Shown here: piece by piece, positions 31,780-43,850 of the stretch | Position numbering within the stretch: the first letter of the stretch is position 1 | How the letters are laid out: every line of letters begins with the position of its first letter | Assembly (NCBI GenBank): GCA_003427395.1 | Contig: BFEA01000181.1 | Location: 1,247,540 to 1,311,539 of the forward strand | Length of the DNA stretch: 64,000 nucleotides | Reading direction: 5' to 3' | Origin: Chara braunii | Taxonomy: Eukaryota; Streptophyta; Charophyceae; Charales; Characeae | The notes under the pieces: generated by a model | What the model saw: the letters and a program-made list of their open reading frames with translations, nothing else | Databases searched by the model: none | Told to the model about the DNA's origin: nothing | Position numbers and translations under genes: made by a program

Positions 31780-32310
31780 ACGACATCGACGTGCCGTTGC
31801 TGTACATACGCATTCAGATCGGAGAGGCGACCTGCAACGCTTTGATCGATTGCGGAATTACTCTAAAGTATATCCGCTAAGACTTTATGGTATGTGCTGG
31901 CCTTGGGCCACGCGCTCGGAAGAACTCGCAGCCCACGCAAGTCACGTTGGCCAACGGTCACACACACAAGCCAATCGACCGATGCATTGATTTCGTCCCC
32001 CATGTACTTCGCCCCACATGCAAGCGAGGCCGTGTCCTTCGACATTTTGGACACCCAATTTGACATGATTTTGGGCATGTCATGGCTGCGAAGCGAGGAT
32101 CACCCCGTGAAATTTTATTGCCGCACCGTTAACATTCGTGATCGGAATGGAGTACTAGTCCCATGCACGATGCCTGCACCTCACCCTTCGATCAGCTGCC
32201 ACGTGGTGTCCGCTGCAAGCATTCGAGCTTCCATCACAAGGGACAACATCAAGGAGATGGGGGTGTGTTTTCTCCATGCCCTCCCTCCCCAGGACGTCCC
32301 ATCTACGGAT
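31780..32310 (+). pseudogene. Ty3-B1 aspartic protease
   Basis: ALIDCG is readable near 31840 (the usual D-S/T-G is D-C-G in both members), followed by a stop in YIR*DFM and the LGPR, TQVTLANG stretch. The second half is in another frame: FDILDTQFDMILGMSWLRSE (32030-32090), the conserved C-terminal part. Two frames are needed, so the domain is broken. Confidence 0.72.
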
Positions 32311-32449
32311 GCATCGATTGACCCACGCATCACCGAGCTTCTCGATGCCTACGACGATGTGTTCGGAGCCCCGCACGGAGTAGTACTGGATTGGCCCATC
32401 CGCCACGAAATCATCCTCGAGGCCGGGGCTGTACCTCCACGTGGTTGCA

Positions 32450-33060
32450 TCTACCGCATGAGTGAGGAAGAGTTAAGTGTGCTACGGGCGCAACTCAACG
32501 ACCTTCTTGAGAAAGGCTAGATTCGACCTAACTCTTCGCCATACGGTGCTCCCGTTCTCTTCGTCCGGAAGAAGAACAAGGACTTGCGGTTGTGCATCGA
32601 TTATCGCAAGCTCAACGTGCAAACCGTCAAGAACGCTGACCCTTCTCCGCGTATCGACGACGTTCTTGAACGGTTGGGCGGCGCTAAGTTCTTCTCCAAG
32701 CTGGACCTGAAATCGGGATATCACCAACTCGAGATCCGACAACAGGATCGGTACAAGACCATGTTTAAGACGCGATATGGGCATTTGGAATGGCTGGTTA
32801 TGCCTTTTGGCCTTACGAATGCCGCGACCACGTTCCAAGCGACTATGACAACGGAGTTCCGACACATGCTGGATAATTTGTACTCATCTACCTCGACGAT
32901 ATCTTGGTGTACAGTCGGAGTTTGGACGATCATTTGGAGCACCTGCGCACCGTTCTGGAACGACTACGACAAGCTAAGTGCAAATCCAACCGCGTCAAAT
33001 GCGAATTTGCGCGATAAGAGCTCGAGTACTTGGGCCATTTTATGACGCTTGACGCCGCAA
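32450..33060 (+). pseudogene. Ty3-B1 reverse transcriptase
   Basis: Frame 1 holds [38 protein letters not shown] and [11 protein letters not shown] stop interrupts at 32518. About 13 bp before motif C a 1-base loss shifts to frame 3, where YLDD is encoded at 32889-32900. Further stops follow in the thumb. All catalytic residues are present but in different frames. Confidence 0.86.
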
Positions 33061-33660
33061 GGCATCTGTCCGCTTGCGGATAAGATCGAGGCCATCCGTG
33101 TATGGCCCGAGCCAACAAATACCATGGATGTTCACTCATTCATGGGGTTGGCGGGCTATTATCAACGCTTCATCTCCGGGGCCTCAAGGATTGCCGCACA
33201 TTGACGAGATTGCAATCGTCAAAGGTGCCATTAGTATTCGATGACAGCGCGCGCCGGTCATTCCAAGCACTCGAGATGGCCATGCTTATGGCACCCGTCC
33301 TTAGCATCTACGACCCCACCTTGCCAACGACATTTGGAACAACACGATGGCGACGATTGGCATTCCGTGGAGTACTTCAGCCACAAGGTGCCTTCCATCA
33401 ACTTGATGATGCAAGGAAGGAGCTGCTCGCGTTCGTGATGGATCTCAAGCGATGGTGGTACTTCCTCCTTGGGTGTTGTAGGTTCACATGGGTCACGGAT
33501 AACAACCCGTTGACCTACTACAAGACACAAGATACAGTGAGTAGCACTAATGGATGATGGATGCCTTAATCGACCAATTTGACTTCACACGGAAACATCT
33601 CGCCGGCCTTTCCAATCGCGCAGTAGATGCACTCTCATGAAGACCCGATCTTTGCGCAAT
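33060..33660 (+). pseudogene. Ty3-B1 RNase H, partly deleted
   Basis: The segment [17 protein letters not shown] is followed directly by the counterpart of LEQHDGDDWH, so the first RNase H motif (TTD-x-S-x-YGIGA, present in Ty3-B2) is deleted at about 33330. Later motifs (RKELLAFVMDLKRWWYFL, FTWVTDNNPL) remain in another frame. Confidence 0.78.
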
Positions 33661-33879
33661 GACACATCATGCCTTCGGATTCGACGCGAAACTTCAACAA
33701 CATTTTATTCGGGGCTACCAGTCCGATCCGGATTTCGCCACGCTATATGCATAGCTATCTTCGGATCACCCGCTGACCAACTATTATTGCATCGTCGACG
33801 GGTACTTGCTTCTTCACTCGCGAGGCAAGGACTTATTGTGTGTCCCACGAGACCGTCGTCTTTGGACTCGCCTTCTCGG

Positions 33880-34660
33880 CGCGTACCACAACCCATGACT
33901 CACCTTCCATTTCAGAGTAAATCAGATTATCACACGACTTTGGCAACGATTCCGGTGGCCCGACCTCACTACCGATGTCACTCGGTATTGCGATTCTTGC
34001 GAAGTTTGCCGTCGAAGTAAGCCCCACGACCGTAATCCCTATGTCGAGTTGCGCCCGTTGCCCATCCCATGGGAACCCGGCCTTTCCATTGCTATGGACG
34101 TCACCGGTTCGTTTCCCCGCGACCGCCTCGGGCACGATGGCATCCTCACGGTCGTTGACCGATTGGGTAAATACGCGCGATTCCTCCCTTGCAAGTACTA
34201 CGCTACGGCTCCCGAACTTGCGCGCCTCTTGCACACCGACTGGATTTGCAGCCATGGCGTACCGGAAGACATCGTTAGCGACCGCGACGCTCGTTTCATG
34301 TCGGCGTTCTGGACTTCTCTCATGCAGGAATTCGACACCAAGATGAAACCAAGTTCAGCTCGACATCCACAAACGGATGGACAAACAGAGCGGGCACGTC
34401 AAACCTCTCAAATGATGCTTCGTACTCTCATCCGTCCGGATCAGAAGGATTGGGTTGACCGCCTCCGTGACATCGAGTTCGCCTACAACACTTTATTGCA
34501 TCCGACGATTGGCGTGACTTCATTCGAGTTGCACCATGGTGGCCGGAAAGGCCGTATCTTCGCTGATCTTCTCTTGCACGAACAGCCGACACAGATACCG
34601 TTTGTTCTCCCGCCTCCGTTCGGAAGTACAGGGAATTGCTGGCTCAAGCCCGTGTAAACA
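33880..34660 (+). pseudogene. Ty3-B1 integrase
   Basis: The zinc-domain end CDSCEVCRRSK is at about 33990. The core in frame 2 (34049-34657) is open for 202 codons, with AMDVTG, VSDRDARF and GQTERA giving the complete D, D, E set. This is the best preserved segment of the element and differs from Ty3-B2, which has lost two of the three residues. Confidence 0.88.
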
Positions 34661-35255
34661 TGCAAAAGGCTCAAGTCCGCATGCAGCAGCAAGCCAAGCG
34701 GCGACGCGTACCATGTCGTATCCGCGCCGGCGACCAAGTTTGGGTCTCCGTGGAAGAGTTTGCGCTCGAATAGGATGTTTCGGGCAAGCTACTCCCAAGT
34801 GGTTTGGACTATGGAACGTTCGTTCAACCGCAGGCGACGAGCCTGACGACCCATCCTTTGTGATTGACATCTCTCTGCATTTGCTGGTCCATCCAGTCTT
34901 TCACGCCTCAAAGTTGGCAACATACACTCCAGCAAAGAACGATGACTTCCCAAACCGGCGATCGCAAGACCCTCCGTCTATGGATGGTCATCTGGAAGTC
35001 GACCGCATCATCACGGATCGCAAGTACGACAACAATCCTCGACAATACAAAGTTACCTTCAAAGCATGCGATCTTGACGACACTCGATGGATTTCACAAG
35101 CAGATTTGCAAGCATCTGCATCTTTGATCTACGCTCACTACGAACGACGAAGGCTAGCTAAGGAAGCTTCACGATCTGCCCCTCCCACTCGGACTTTGGT
35201 CCCTCCCTCCGACAGGCAGCTTCGCCTTCGCAGGTGTCTTTCAAGGAGGGGGGGG
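34660..35255 (+). pseudogene. Ty3-B1 integrase tail, chromodomain-like module and PPT
   Basis: GDQVWVSVEEFALE (frame 1, stop after it) and, in frame 3, VHPVFHASKLATY and HLEVDRIITDRKY...YKVTFKACDLDDTRWI form the GPY/F-type tail and a divergent chromodomain with a reduced aromatic cage. The polypurine tract AAGGAGGGGGGGG ends at 35255, immediately before the 3' LTR. Confidence 0.75.
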
Positions 35256-35509
35256 TGTGGCATACTGCGCATCCAGGCCCGACCAGAAGGAAAATAAGAG
35301 CCCTCTAGGCCCTGTGTCGTTTCAGCCTAAAAGCCTGAAAACGAGGGCCATTTTCCGGCCCTCATAAAGTCGACTTGCCCTGAAACTCAGACGCCAGACC
35401 AGGGTTTAGCACAGGCCATTTTTGGGCCTCTTTCAAGACCACCTTTGTTTGAACTTCAACGCCAGGGTCTGGCACGTTTCGGCATTGGCAAGAGCAGCCT
35501 CCCGGACGG
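35256..35509 (+). repeat. Ty3-B1 3' LTR, first 254 bp
   Basis: Starts TGTGGCATACTGCGCATCC and follows the 5' LTR until CCTCCCGGACGG, where element X begins with TGTCGCAC. The remaining roughly 790 bp of the LTR do not reappear in the window. Confidence 0.88.
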
Positions 35510-35996
35510 TGTCGCACTTTTTCCAGTCGGGCCACTTCAGGCGACCAGAAAGCCAACAGGCTGTTACGCAAGATTTTGTACGATGTTTGCAATAAATAAA
35601 TTAAATAGAATAATGCAAATCCCTTCCTGTTGTGTGCGTCCGGCTTCGAGCGAGACCCTTCAATTACGGTCTTCGCCGGTCCCTGGTCTTAGGAATCTTT
35701 TATTTTGATACGGAACAGCAGAGTCTCATGCAAATAATAATCATAAATTATGGTGTGTCATGCATGCATCAATTTTTCGATTTACTAAGTTTTGAGAACT
35801 GTGACAAAATCATCAATGAAATGCAATCATTAGCAAGAATAATGCAAGAAGCAGGACTGACTGACTCAAGCAAAGGTGAGGTTAAATGAGGGAAGAATGA
35901 GAACTCATAATAGTTTTAGAAAGTACACATGTAGAGAGCATGGCCAGCACTAGTCTCGAGTCCTCACTCATCCCTCTAGGTCACACTCACAATTTT

Positions 35997-36682
35997 TCAT
36001 TTAGTTGTCTGTTCCTTGTGCTTCCAACCATGTCTCCGTACTTTATGAGATTGTGGTCTCTGTATGTAGAGCCACGTGAAACCCTCTAGCTCAGAGCATT
36101 TCCATCCAAGTCCCATGATACGAAAATCAACCATGGCACAAAAATCCTTCCATAGAGTAGGGAGATATGGCTGAGAGAAGATTCCTCGTCTGAGATGTGG
36201 GAACTTGGAAGGTTCGATCACTGCCTCGTAGTCAATCACCACTGGAAAAATGTACCTCTTAGCTAGATCTACCAGGTCACCCCAACAAGAGTCGTCCATA
36301 GAGTGGAAGGTATCGGAGGTCTGGGATAATCTGAGTAGAGCTTTGGTCCGAAGCTGCGGATCAGCTTAGTACCACCCTCGTTAAGCTCCTTCTCTCTCTC
36401 CTCAAGGTACCGGGCTGCCACAGTCCAGACCGAGTCAAAGTGCTTATTAGTCTCCTTCCCCCTCCTTACATAGGGTCTCAAGTCATGAATGGTCCCCTCG
36501 ATGAACTCAGTGTGAACCACAAAGATAGATAGTTCATCTTGCTTGAAGCCAGTTGCATTGATGTACCGATACTGGAAAGCATCCTTTAGGGCGATCCGAT
36601 TAAGATTGGTCAAGACTGACTCCGCAACTGAGATGGTTTGAACTGTACTCATGTGTTGTGACAGACCCCAGAAAACGGTCAC
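35997..36682 (-). pseudogene. Element X C-terminal protein block, copy B
   Basis: Two overlapping frames (36269-36682, 137 codons; 35997-36299, 100 codons) form the best preserved stretch of the element. The first includes LTNLNRIALKDAFQYRYINA, DLRPYVRRGKET and WTVAARYLEEREKELNEGG. The second includes DDSCWGDLVDLAKRYIFPVV, GIFSQPYLPTLW and MGLGWKC. The frames are joined by a frameshift near 36290. Soluble, mixed alpha/beta composition. The protein role is unknown and the family is not recognised. Confidence 0.58.
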
Positions 36683-37144
36683 TGGTGTAATGTAAGATAA
36701 TCAATACTGCGCTGATCGTCTTTGGCTGTAAATCTTGAGTGATTTGAACGGGAAAATTGCTGATTAAACTTTGATTGTATGTTTGCTTGAGTACTGTCTG
36801 GATGCTGATTGAATGCTCATTGAATGCTGATTGAATGAAGGGTCAACAAACGATGGTCTTCTAGCACCCAAAAGATTGAGAGATTTGCAGGTCTCGACGC
36901 GGCACTAGTTAACCTGAGTTGCTGGTTGAATTCCGATGACACGTAATGTCTCTGAGTTACTGATTAAAAGCTGATTGGGTGCTGAGTAAAATTCCGATTA
37001 AATCATAACCAAATCCTGGTTAAGTTTTGGAATGTTGAGTCACCAAAAACTGATTACTTGAAGAAACTGCAGATGGCAAGTGGAACTTTCTTCGACCAAG
37101 ACGCCAATGGAAGCCATGAACGAAGAGTCTTAGTACTTTTTGTT

Positions 37145-37342
37145 TTACACAAATCTTAGCCTGGCCTGTTCAACTGTTTCCAGGAACGAACTGGCACTGT
37201 GCAACCTAACATTGCTACCGTAGAAGTAGAGCACATATTCGATATACTTCTTCCCTTTAGCCATCTCTACAACGTATCCTATCTGAGTCAGTTTATGAGT
37301 TTCCATATTTGAGCAGGCTTCTTCCTCCCACTTTTCCCTCAT
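37145..37342 (-). pseudogene. Element X peptide block 1, copy B
   Basis: 65 codons with KWEEEA, KKYIEYVLYFYGSNVRLHSA and SSFLETVEQA. It matches the block at 5860-6055, with identical residues at W, E, HK, IE, V-Y-YGS, LH and SF. The block lies about 450 bp upstream of the C-terminal block in this copy and about 630 bp in copy A. Confidence 0.55.
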
Positions 37343-37349
37343 CTCTTAC

Positions 37350-40300
37350 TGAGCTGCACTTCACAACTAGGACCTCGTCTTCTCTCATCTTTCCTATGAC
37401 TTACCAGGGTTCAAACATCTAGTAGGGTAGTAAACTTGATTGACTGCAGACGAGCTCTGTAAGCCTTGCACGCAGAGCACGGGACTGTTCCTGGACTCGG
37501 GATCATGGGGGCTTAATCAGCTCGTCTCGTTGATGCTGAGTACTCAGACAATTAGGTATGAGTCACTCCCATTCCGAGTGAGGAAGCATGCTCTAGCCGA
37601 CGGCCTAGCCACAAACAATAGAGGGAGACCAGACGAAGATGCCCAATACTGGACCGTAAGCTGACCGTGTCCATTTTTCGGCACCGGGGTCTGAAGTTCT
37701 ACTTGGTCCCCCACTTTGCAGGAGGCAAACAGATCTGTTACCCATGGAGTCACTAATCATAACATTATCTGTTCCAAGAGAAACCCCACCTGTTAGGCAC
37801 TAAAGTGATTAATTAGTGCTCGTTTGCTCAGCGCTCGCCAAATAACAATGTTATGGGGCTCTGGGGCTCTGACTATGTCTCCGTGCAGTGGGCACCTTCA
37901 TCTTTCACTCTCGTTTATTGTATGTACGTTCGGACCGCTGGTCTTAGTCCCAACTACTTACACAATGCAGGCTTAGTTACTAGGCATAGACACAACTCAC
38001 GTAACGTGCATACTGCCCCCAGCAGTAAGCCTCAACTGTACAAGGCATAGGGCGATCACTGTCTGGCGTAGCGCGTCTGGTTGCAGTTATAAGTTGTCCC
38101 CACTCACAAGCTACAAAAGTCCCTCGGTGTACAGAGCTGAGCTCAGTCAGATGCTTGGTTATGCAAACCAAGCAGATTCAGATGATGATTAACAACTAGC
38201 AAACCAATGAAAAGAATGGCGAGTGACAGGAGGGTTTAAGATCAACCTTAGGAACTGTTCTGGTCTAGTACGTGAGGACTACTCTAGGAGTTTGCCTTTT
38301 CAGCTCTAGTAGCACCCACAGATGTCCGGTATAGTCATCACTCAAGGTTTTTCACGAAAGATATTAACATCTCCAACTCGGACTCCTCATTAGAATAAAG
38401 TCTGTGTGGCAAAACAGGGCTTCAGAGGGGTTAACATCATCGGGATGAGTCTTTGGGCTCTGCATCCTCTAGCAACGAGCTCGTCCCGACTAGTACTCAA
38501 CGCACGGCAAGTGGTAGAAACCCGTCCAACCAATATGCCAAGGATTATCAAAACCCATAAAATATCCCCTCTCCTTTTCTGTTGAATGCTGCAGGTATCT
38601 TGACAGAGAGACACTAATCTCCGTCCATTAGGAACTTAGCGAGTAAATATGCAATCTCCCTAAGAGTGGCTCGTTTTCTTCCCATTAAGCAATCATGATC
38701 AGACAATAAAATCGCAAGGTTAACACTTTGGGACTTATTTCACCTCACTAGCTTTGCACTCTCACGGAGGTGTACGGATTGAGACTATCAGGCCAGAGCT
38801 TCATTAACAAGCGCTTCCCCAAAGGGTCAGTGCTTATCGCGAAGCTCGCCAAAGTCAATCATCGACCTCACACAAGCGACGCTCAGAGCAGCAGGCACAA
38901 ACAACTTACAGTTACCTCATACCAAAATCTTACTGCGAGGTGAGGGAGTTTATGAAGCGACAAGAAATACACTGCAGTATCTTTCCCTCATGTATGCCTT
39001 GTTCAGCACCCTCGCCCCAACTCCAGGGAAAACTAACGTCATTCAATTTATTCTCAAGATACCACTTCCAAATCAAGGGAGAGAGGGAATTTCAAAGAGA
39101 GTCGTATACAAAAAATAGGGTCGAGGAAGCTCGACTGCAAGAAAGGGAATTACAAGGCATTGGAATTGCCTTAGTGGCTCAGTTCAAACCCGACCCAACC
39201 AGCATTTGCCTGAGAAAACTAGCAATTAACACTCACAATGCGCAAATGATGGCTCATGATGGTTGAAAGAACTGGGTCGAGTTAACTGCATTTGCTATTA
39301 ATCACTCCCCATTCGAAGCCACCCAACTGGCCTGCTATCATTAGTAAACTAACGGAGCCAAATAGGAGCATTCGAAATCTCACTCCATCTCAAGTCAATG
39401 GTATGTCAAATGTGGTAAAATCATTCGCGCTGTCAGGAAACCAGAGCACATCACACACCTTTCACTTTTCGAGGCTCACTTGATACTCACTAGTTGCTGA
39501 GTGTACTCTATTCACGGCAATGACAATAACAAATCGCTTTACAGACTCTTAATTGATACGGTCAGGTTAGCACCAGGGCAGAGTAAGTCAAGAAAGCTCC
39601 TTTCCCCCGACAGATTCCCGCGAATAACGCGAAACTCTCTCCAGTAGGCCATTAGATAAAGCCCTTAACCAGAAGAGCACACACCAACCATTAACAACAT
39701 TGAAGCTGATACTGGGAAGCAAACCTCAAGAGTGCTACCGCGCGAAGGGGTGACAACGGGCAGTTAATGACATTGCATCTTCTGAAAACGGACGTGCCCT
39801 GCTTAGTTAGCAGTCCCGTCTCTCGCTCTTCCCAAGCGTACTCGGCCCAAAAGTGTGCGAGCAATATCCTCCAGCATTATGTCCGTCTCTTCTTTAGCCA
39901 TCCTTCACAGACTGTACTTAGTGGGGAGCTTGTGTGTTAGAAGATCAGGGAGGACTGAGCAAAGATTGGGGCTAGTAATGTCAAGCACCTGCTCACGCAC
40001 AGACCCCTTTTACAGAGACCCGACCTCTTTTGCCTTGCGTTGATTGCCAAGAATACAAGAACCATCTTTCCTTTCAGCTTACAGTCACCCCATAAGAGCT
40101 GCATCTCTGAGCTCTCCGTGATCTTTCCGCATGCTCAAAGCTGAGGTGACGACTGCCAAGTCTCTTCTTGCACGTGACAAATCCACTCTCCCTATCCCCG
40201 CCCTCCAAAGTAGGCCCGATAGACTCAGTCGTACACAGACAAGGTGAGAGAGTTGTTGGTGTCAACCTTCACTGGCAAGCTCGCATCTCGACACTCCCTC

Positions 40301-40700
40301 CGGGTGTATACGCGTCACCACCACAATTCACTCAGGACTGACATCATCTCAGGTTCGCCCCCCCCGTTCGCACATGCGTCGGTTCCCTTTTTCCTTTCTG
40401 CGTGTGGAGGTCGAAGTTAATGTCAACATCACTTTCTTTGCACACACCCAAGTTCGTCTTCTTCACTCATCTTTCTCTTTTCTCTACTATCTCTCTCTCT
40501 CGCCGCTCAACAGCCTAGTCCTTCCGCCATCCTGAGTTGGCTTCCTGACCAGCTCTCAACAAGACCCCAACTCTGCCTCTCTCTCGATCATCACCGCTGA
40601 TGTCTCTCTCTCTCTCTCCCTCTCCAACAGCTACCTTCCCACTTCCCCTTCCAGTTGACTCTCTCTGTGCGTCCCTCTGGGTCGTGTGTCCAGACCTGAT
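37350..40700 (-). other. Interior of element X copy B, no readable gene
   Basis: Only short frames and no domain that I can name. It occupies the position equivalent to 2600-5800 of copy A. Confidence 0.4.
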
Positions 40701-40710
40701 GGTCTACGGT

Positions 40711-41233
40711 CTACGAGTGTCGAGCCCCCGATGGTCCAGCCTCAGCTGGCCTCACTCTGCGCCGCGCAGAACTGGCCTGAGGGCCGTCCTCAACTGGTCG
40801 CGCCTGAGGGTGGTTCCCCCGGACCTGATCCAGTCCGTGCCAGGACTGTGTCGTGGCCTCTCGGTCGCTTGACTCACTCTCCGCCTCTGTATCGTGGTCC
40901 AAATGCTGTTGTTCCCGTTCCACCGTGTCCGTGGAGGTTACCTCGTCCTGGTAAGTAACAATCATCTTAATTTCGTTTGTGACCCTGTTCCCGTAAGCAC
41001 CTCCTTTCTGCGCTGTCCCTGGCCTCAGTAATCGCCCTCTGCAGGCCTAGGTCCGCTCTCATCTCCTCTTCTCGTTCGCCTTCTACGTTTATCTTTAGTC
41101 TTGCCTCCTGTCTGCAGTAGCTATAGTCGAGTATAGCCGTCACCCTAGGCCCGTCTCCCGACATCCGCTCCCACCTGCAGAGAGACTGGATGCACCACGG
41201 CCTATAGCCGTATAGTCCGTTGCTCCGCATCAT
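40711..41233 (-). pseudogene. Element X charged block, copy B
   Basis: The minus frame starting MMRSNGLYGYRPWC runs through WERMSGDGPRVTAILDYSY, MRADLGLQRAITEARD and ERRCLREQ, then after a frameshift STDTVEREQQHLDHDTEAES. It matches 1930-2350 of copy A closely at DNA and peptide level. Highly charged; possibly a coiled coil. Confidence 0.52.
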
Positions 41234-41639
41234 GATGAGCCTCCCGAACTAGACAGCAAATACCGACTACCCAATTTCTGAGTAATCAGGCCTTGACGCT
41301 TAATGCACACACGTGCAAGTAGGACTGTCACACTCATACTGCAACACAACTCTCCTTTTAGTATGCCCACATCCAGCAAGGCGAGACTGCTCACGCCAGG
41401 GTAGCCAGAAGCTCGTCTCCCTTTCTTTTATAGGACCGACACTCACCGAGATCCCGGCGCTCTAAACGAAAGATTCGAATAGCTCCCAACATTCTATACT
41501 TTAATAATTTTGTGATTCAAGAACTAATGAAATAAGGTAAAATAAACAAAAGGAGGAAACTCTGTGAGACAGATAGAACGAAGGAAGACAACAGAGTCGT
41601 ACCCCAACGGTCGCTTTGGGGTTAGAATGACCGAGGTCT

Positions 41640-42890
41640 GACGCAGCGATCCCATAACGGAATGTCGGCGAGCGTTTCCCTTACCTCAAAACGTGCCGCT
41701 GGTTTATCCCTGACGGGTATCCGTATCCGATGGCAAGGAGGGGGCTTATGACCCTCCTCCGGGAGGGGGTGATAAGCCTCCTACCAAAGCGGCCGCGGGC
41801 TACCCCTTTTGGGATCCCACCGCGTGGTACCCAGTCGAGCAGTTCAGACGCAAAGTAACAAGCAGGAGATCGGGCCAGTCCAGGCCACTAATTTACACTC
41901 GAGACTTATAAGCGGAACGTCGCCCCCTCGTGAAACGACAGAAGGGGAAAATCAATATAGAAATTGGTAATAGAAATAATAATAATAACAACAATGATCA
42001 ATAATAATAGCGATAACATTAGTAGAAAAGGGAAAATGGCGATTCGAAGCTTTCTTGCGTTGCGGCCTCACTAAAACCATCAGCCACCGCACCTACCCCA
42101 TAACCCCGCTAAGGTTTCAGCGCGCGGTTGAAAAGACCGCACGAACTACCGCTATCACACCCCTGTACCTGGCCCGAATCGCGATCATCAGGACTCGACG
42201 GTCACTTCAACCCCGAGCGGGTCAGACTATCAAATGGCAGTCGCGGCTCAGAAATTGAGCCGTTGGTCCAGCGAAAATAACACAAGATAAATAATAATAA
42301 TAACAATAAATCGAGGGAAGGGGGTATGGCATCATTATTACCCCTAATTAAAGCAGGAGCTCAGACCATCGCATAGGCTCGATGCTTAGTTTTTATTTTA
42401 TTTTCCCATATTTTCTTTTCCCATATTTTCTTTTCCCTTGCTTCTCTTTTCTTGGTCCTTTTCACCTCCTTTGACAGCGACATCTGTTCCGCGCACCTAA
42501 CCCAGAACCTGGCAGAGGGGCGCTCGGCGCGCAATAGGAAAATCCGCGCCCGTCCCTCTACCTTCGCATCCTTGGGCGAACCCGGTGGCTACCACGGCCA
42601 CAGACCGGTGGTGCTCTGCTGTACAGCAGGGCGCTGAGCCTGCGTGGACCAATGGAAAGTCCAGTGGCGCACCTTTTGCTAGGAAGGGCGACAACTGGAC
42701 CTGTCCAATATTGGGTATCACCCCAAGAGCATCACGAGGGCTCTGGAACAACCCGACGAGCCACGGCGTCTGAGCGAGGAGCCGGTACTTAGGTAGGAGT
42801 CTGGCGAACAGAGGAGGGCCGGGATATAGCGCTCTCCGACATAATACCAAACCCCCACCCAGCGTCCATGCTGGGTCGAAAAGCATTCGC
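41640..42890 (-). other. Element X 5' conserved region, copy B
   Basis: Two conserved blocks (41640-41830 and 42500-42890) match copy A 1340-1530 and 576-1010. Between them lies AT-rich DNA with AAT repeats (41980-42000, 42285-42310) not conserved in copy A. The outer end near 42893 is the limit of detectable homology. Confidence 0.5.
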
Positions 42891-42894
42891 TGCC

Positions 42895-43165
42895 AGTATA
42901 AAGTAACCTATGTCGACTGTACGTCCATTCTATCTGATTGCAGCTTACGGCGAAGTTCGCGTCGCAGCCTCTGCGCTAGCCAGTCTCTTACACTCTCACA
43001 GCGTTCGAGTTCTTCTTTCACAGCTCGTGGCCACTAGCGCAATCTGCGCAATTAATTTTCTTCTTCCTTCTTTTGCGGTTCACAATTCCCGCACCGTACT
43101 ACTCCTTAGTACGCCGCCCTCTTGTCTCTCTCATTTTTCTTCCTAGTCACCATCTCGTTCTCACC
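42895..43165 (+). promoter_or_regulatory. Promoter-like region next to element X copy B
   Basis: GTATAAAGTA at about 42896 is a good TATA box. The following 260 bp are a C/T-rich leader (TCTTCTTTCACAG, CCTCTTGTCTCTC) leading to an ATG at 43166 in the context TCTCACCATG. Orientation is opposite to element X. Confidence 0.4.
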
Positions 43166-43633
43166 ATGACTGAAGCACGTAAGGGACCAGGTAGAGGAAG
43201 GGGTGGTGGAGGAGGGAAAGCGCGAGAATAGCCGCCAGCTCGCCAGCGGCGTGAATACAGTTCGGAGGAGGAGGAAGATGAGCCACGAGGCCATGGCGCT
43301 CACTCGAGACCCTACCCTCGCCACTTATTTGCGGCATGGTATGAGAGAACTCCATCCCCGGACAGGATGGAGTATTTCCAGAAGAAGTTCGAAGCGCGCT
43401 ACGGCGCGCCCAACACCTCTTCCCCTCCTTACACTCCCAGAGCCCCCATCACTCCCACAACGAGCAGAGCCCTAGTGACCGTCCCCTCCGTTCCTTGCAC
43501 TGCTCCATCTACTCCTCATCCCAACGGTTGTACCCTCTTATGCATCTTCTTCCTTCTTTCTTTACTTCATATCGAATTCATGGCCATCTTCTACATCCTG
43601 TACAAACGCGACTTTCTCTCGAACTTCTAAATT
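43166..43633 (+). pseudogene. 5' end of an unknown gene or transposon ORF
   Basis: The frame opens MTEARKGPGRGRGGGGGKA, has one in-frame TAG near 43229, then continues REYSSEEEEDEPRGHGAHS and DRMEYFQKKFEARYGAP to a stop at 43630. A Gly/Arg-rich basic start, an acidic cluster and an amphipathic helix are typical of nucleic-acid-binding proteins such as transposon ORF1 or Gag, but no family is recognised. After about 43525 the composition becomes hydrophobic (FFLLSLLHIEFMAIFY), which suggests the true reading frame or exon ends there. Confidence 0.38.
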
Positions 43634-43733
43634 CTCTTTTCTGTGATAACCCGTCCAAACACGGACTGAAACACACAACTGATTTCTGAGTTTTGCTCAT
43701 AGGCTGAATGCCCTACTGAGTTCCCCGCCTGCT

Positions 43734-43850
43734 AAGTCTGTGTGTGTGTGTGCTTGCTGGACTGCATGCCTGTCTGAGTGCTGGTTGGCTTGCGTGTGTG
43801 TGACTGTGCCTGTCTGAGTGCTGGTTGGTATGAGTGTGTGTGTGTGGCCC
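43734..43850. repeat. GT-rich repeat with a 40 bp duplication
   Basis: (GT)n tracts surround two copies of GCCTGTCTGAGTGCTGGTTGG (near 43767 and 43807). Confidence 0.75.

Larger units (their letters stand above)
28019..35509 (+). mobile_element. Ty3-B1: Ty3/Gypsy chromovirus interrupted by element X
   Basis: The 5' LTR (28019-29061), iMet-type PBS, gag with CCHC, protease, RT, RNase H, integrase, chromodomain-like end and G-rich PPT are followed by the first 254 bp of the 3' LTR. Element X copy B begins at 35510 inside that LTR. Ty3-B2 (55809-63149) is a second member. About 20 stops or frameshifts make it non-functional, and it is more decayed than Ty3-B2. Confidence 0.93.
35510..42893 (-). 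mobile_element. Element X copy B
   Basis: Inverted counterpart of copy A (576-7799). On the minus strand the 3' end is at 35510 (complement TGTCGCACTTTTTCCAGTC), and homology fades near 42893. The length of about 7.4 kb is nearly that of copy A (7.2 kb), which suggests both represent most of the element. Its peptide blocks are slightly better preserved here (137 open codons at 36269-36682). No long ORF, RT or transposase is recognised. Confidence 0.72.
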
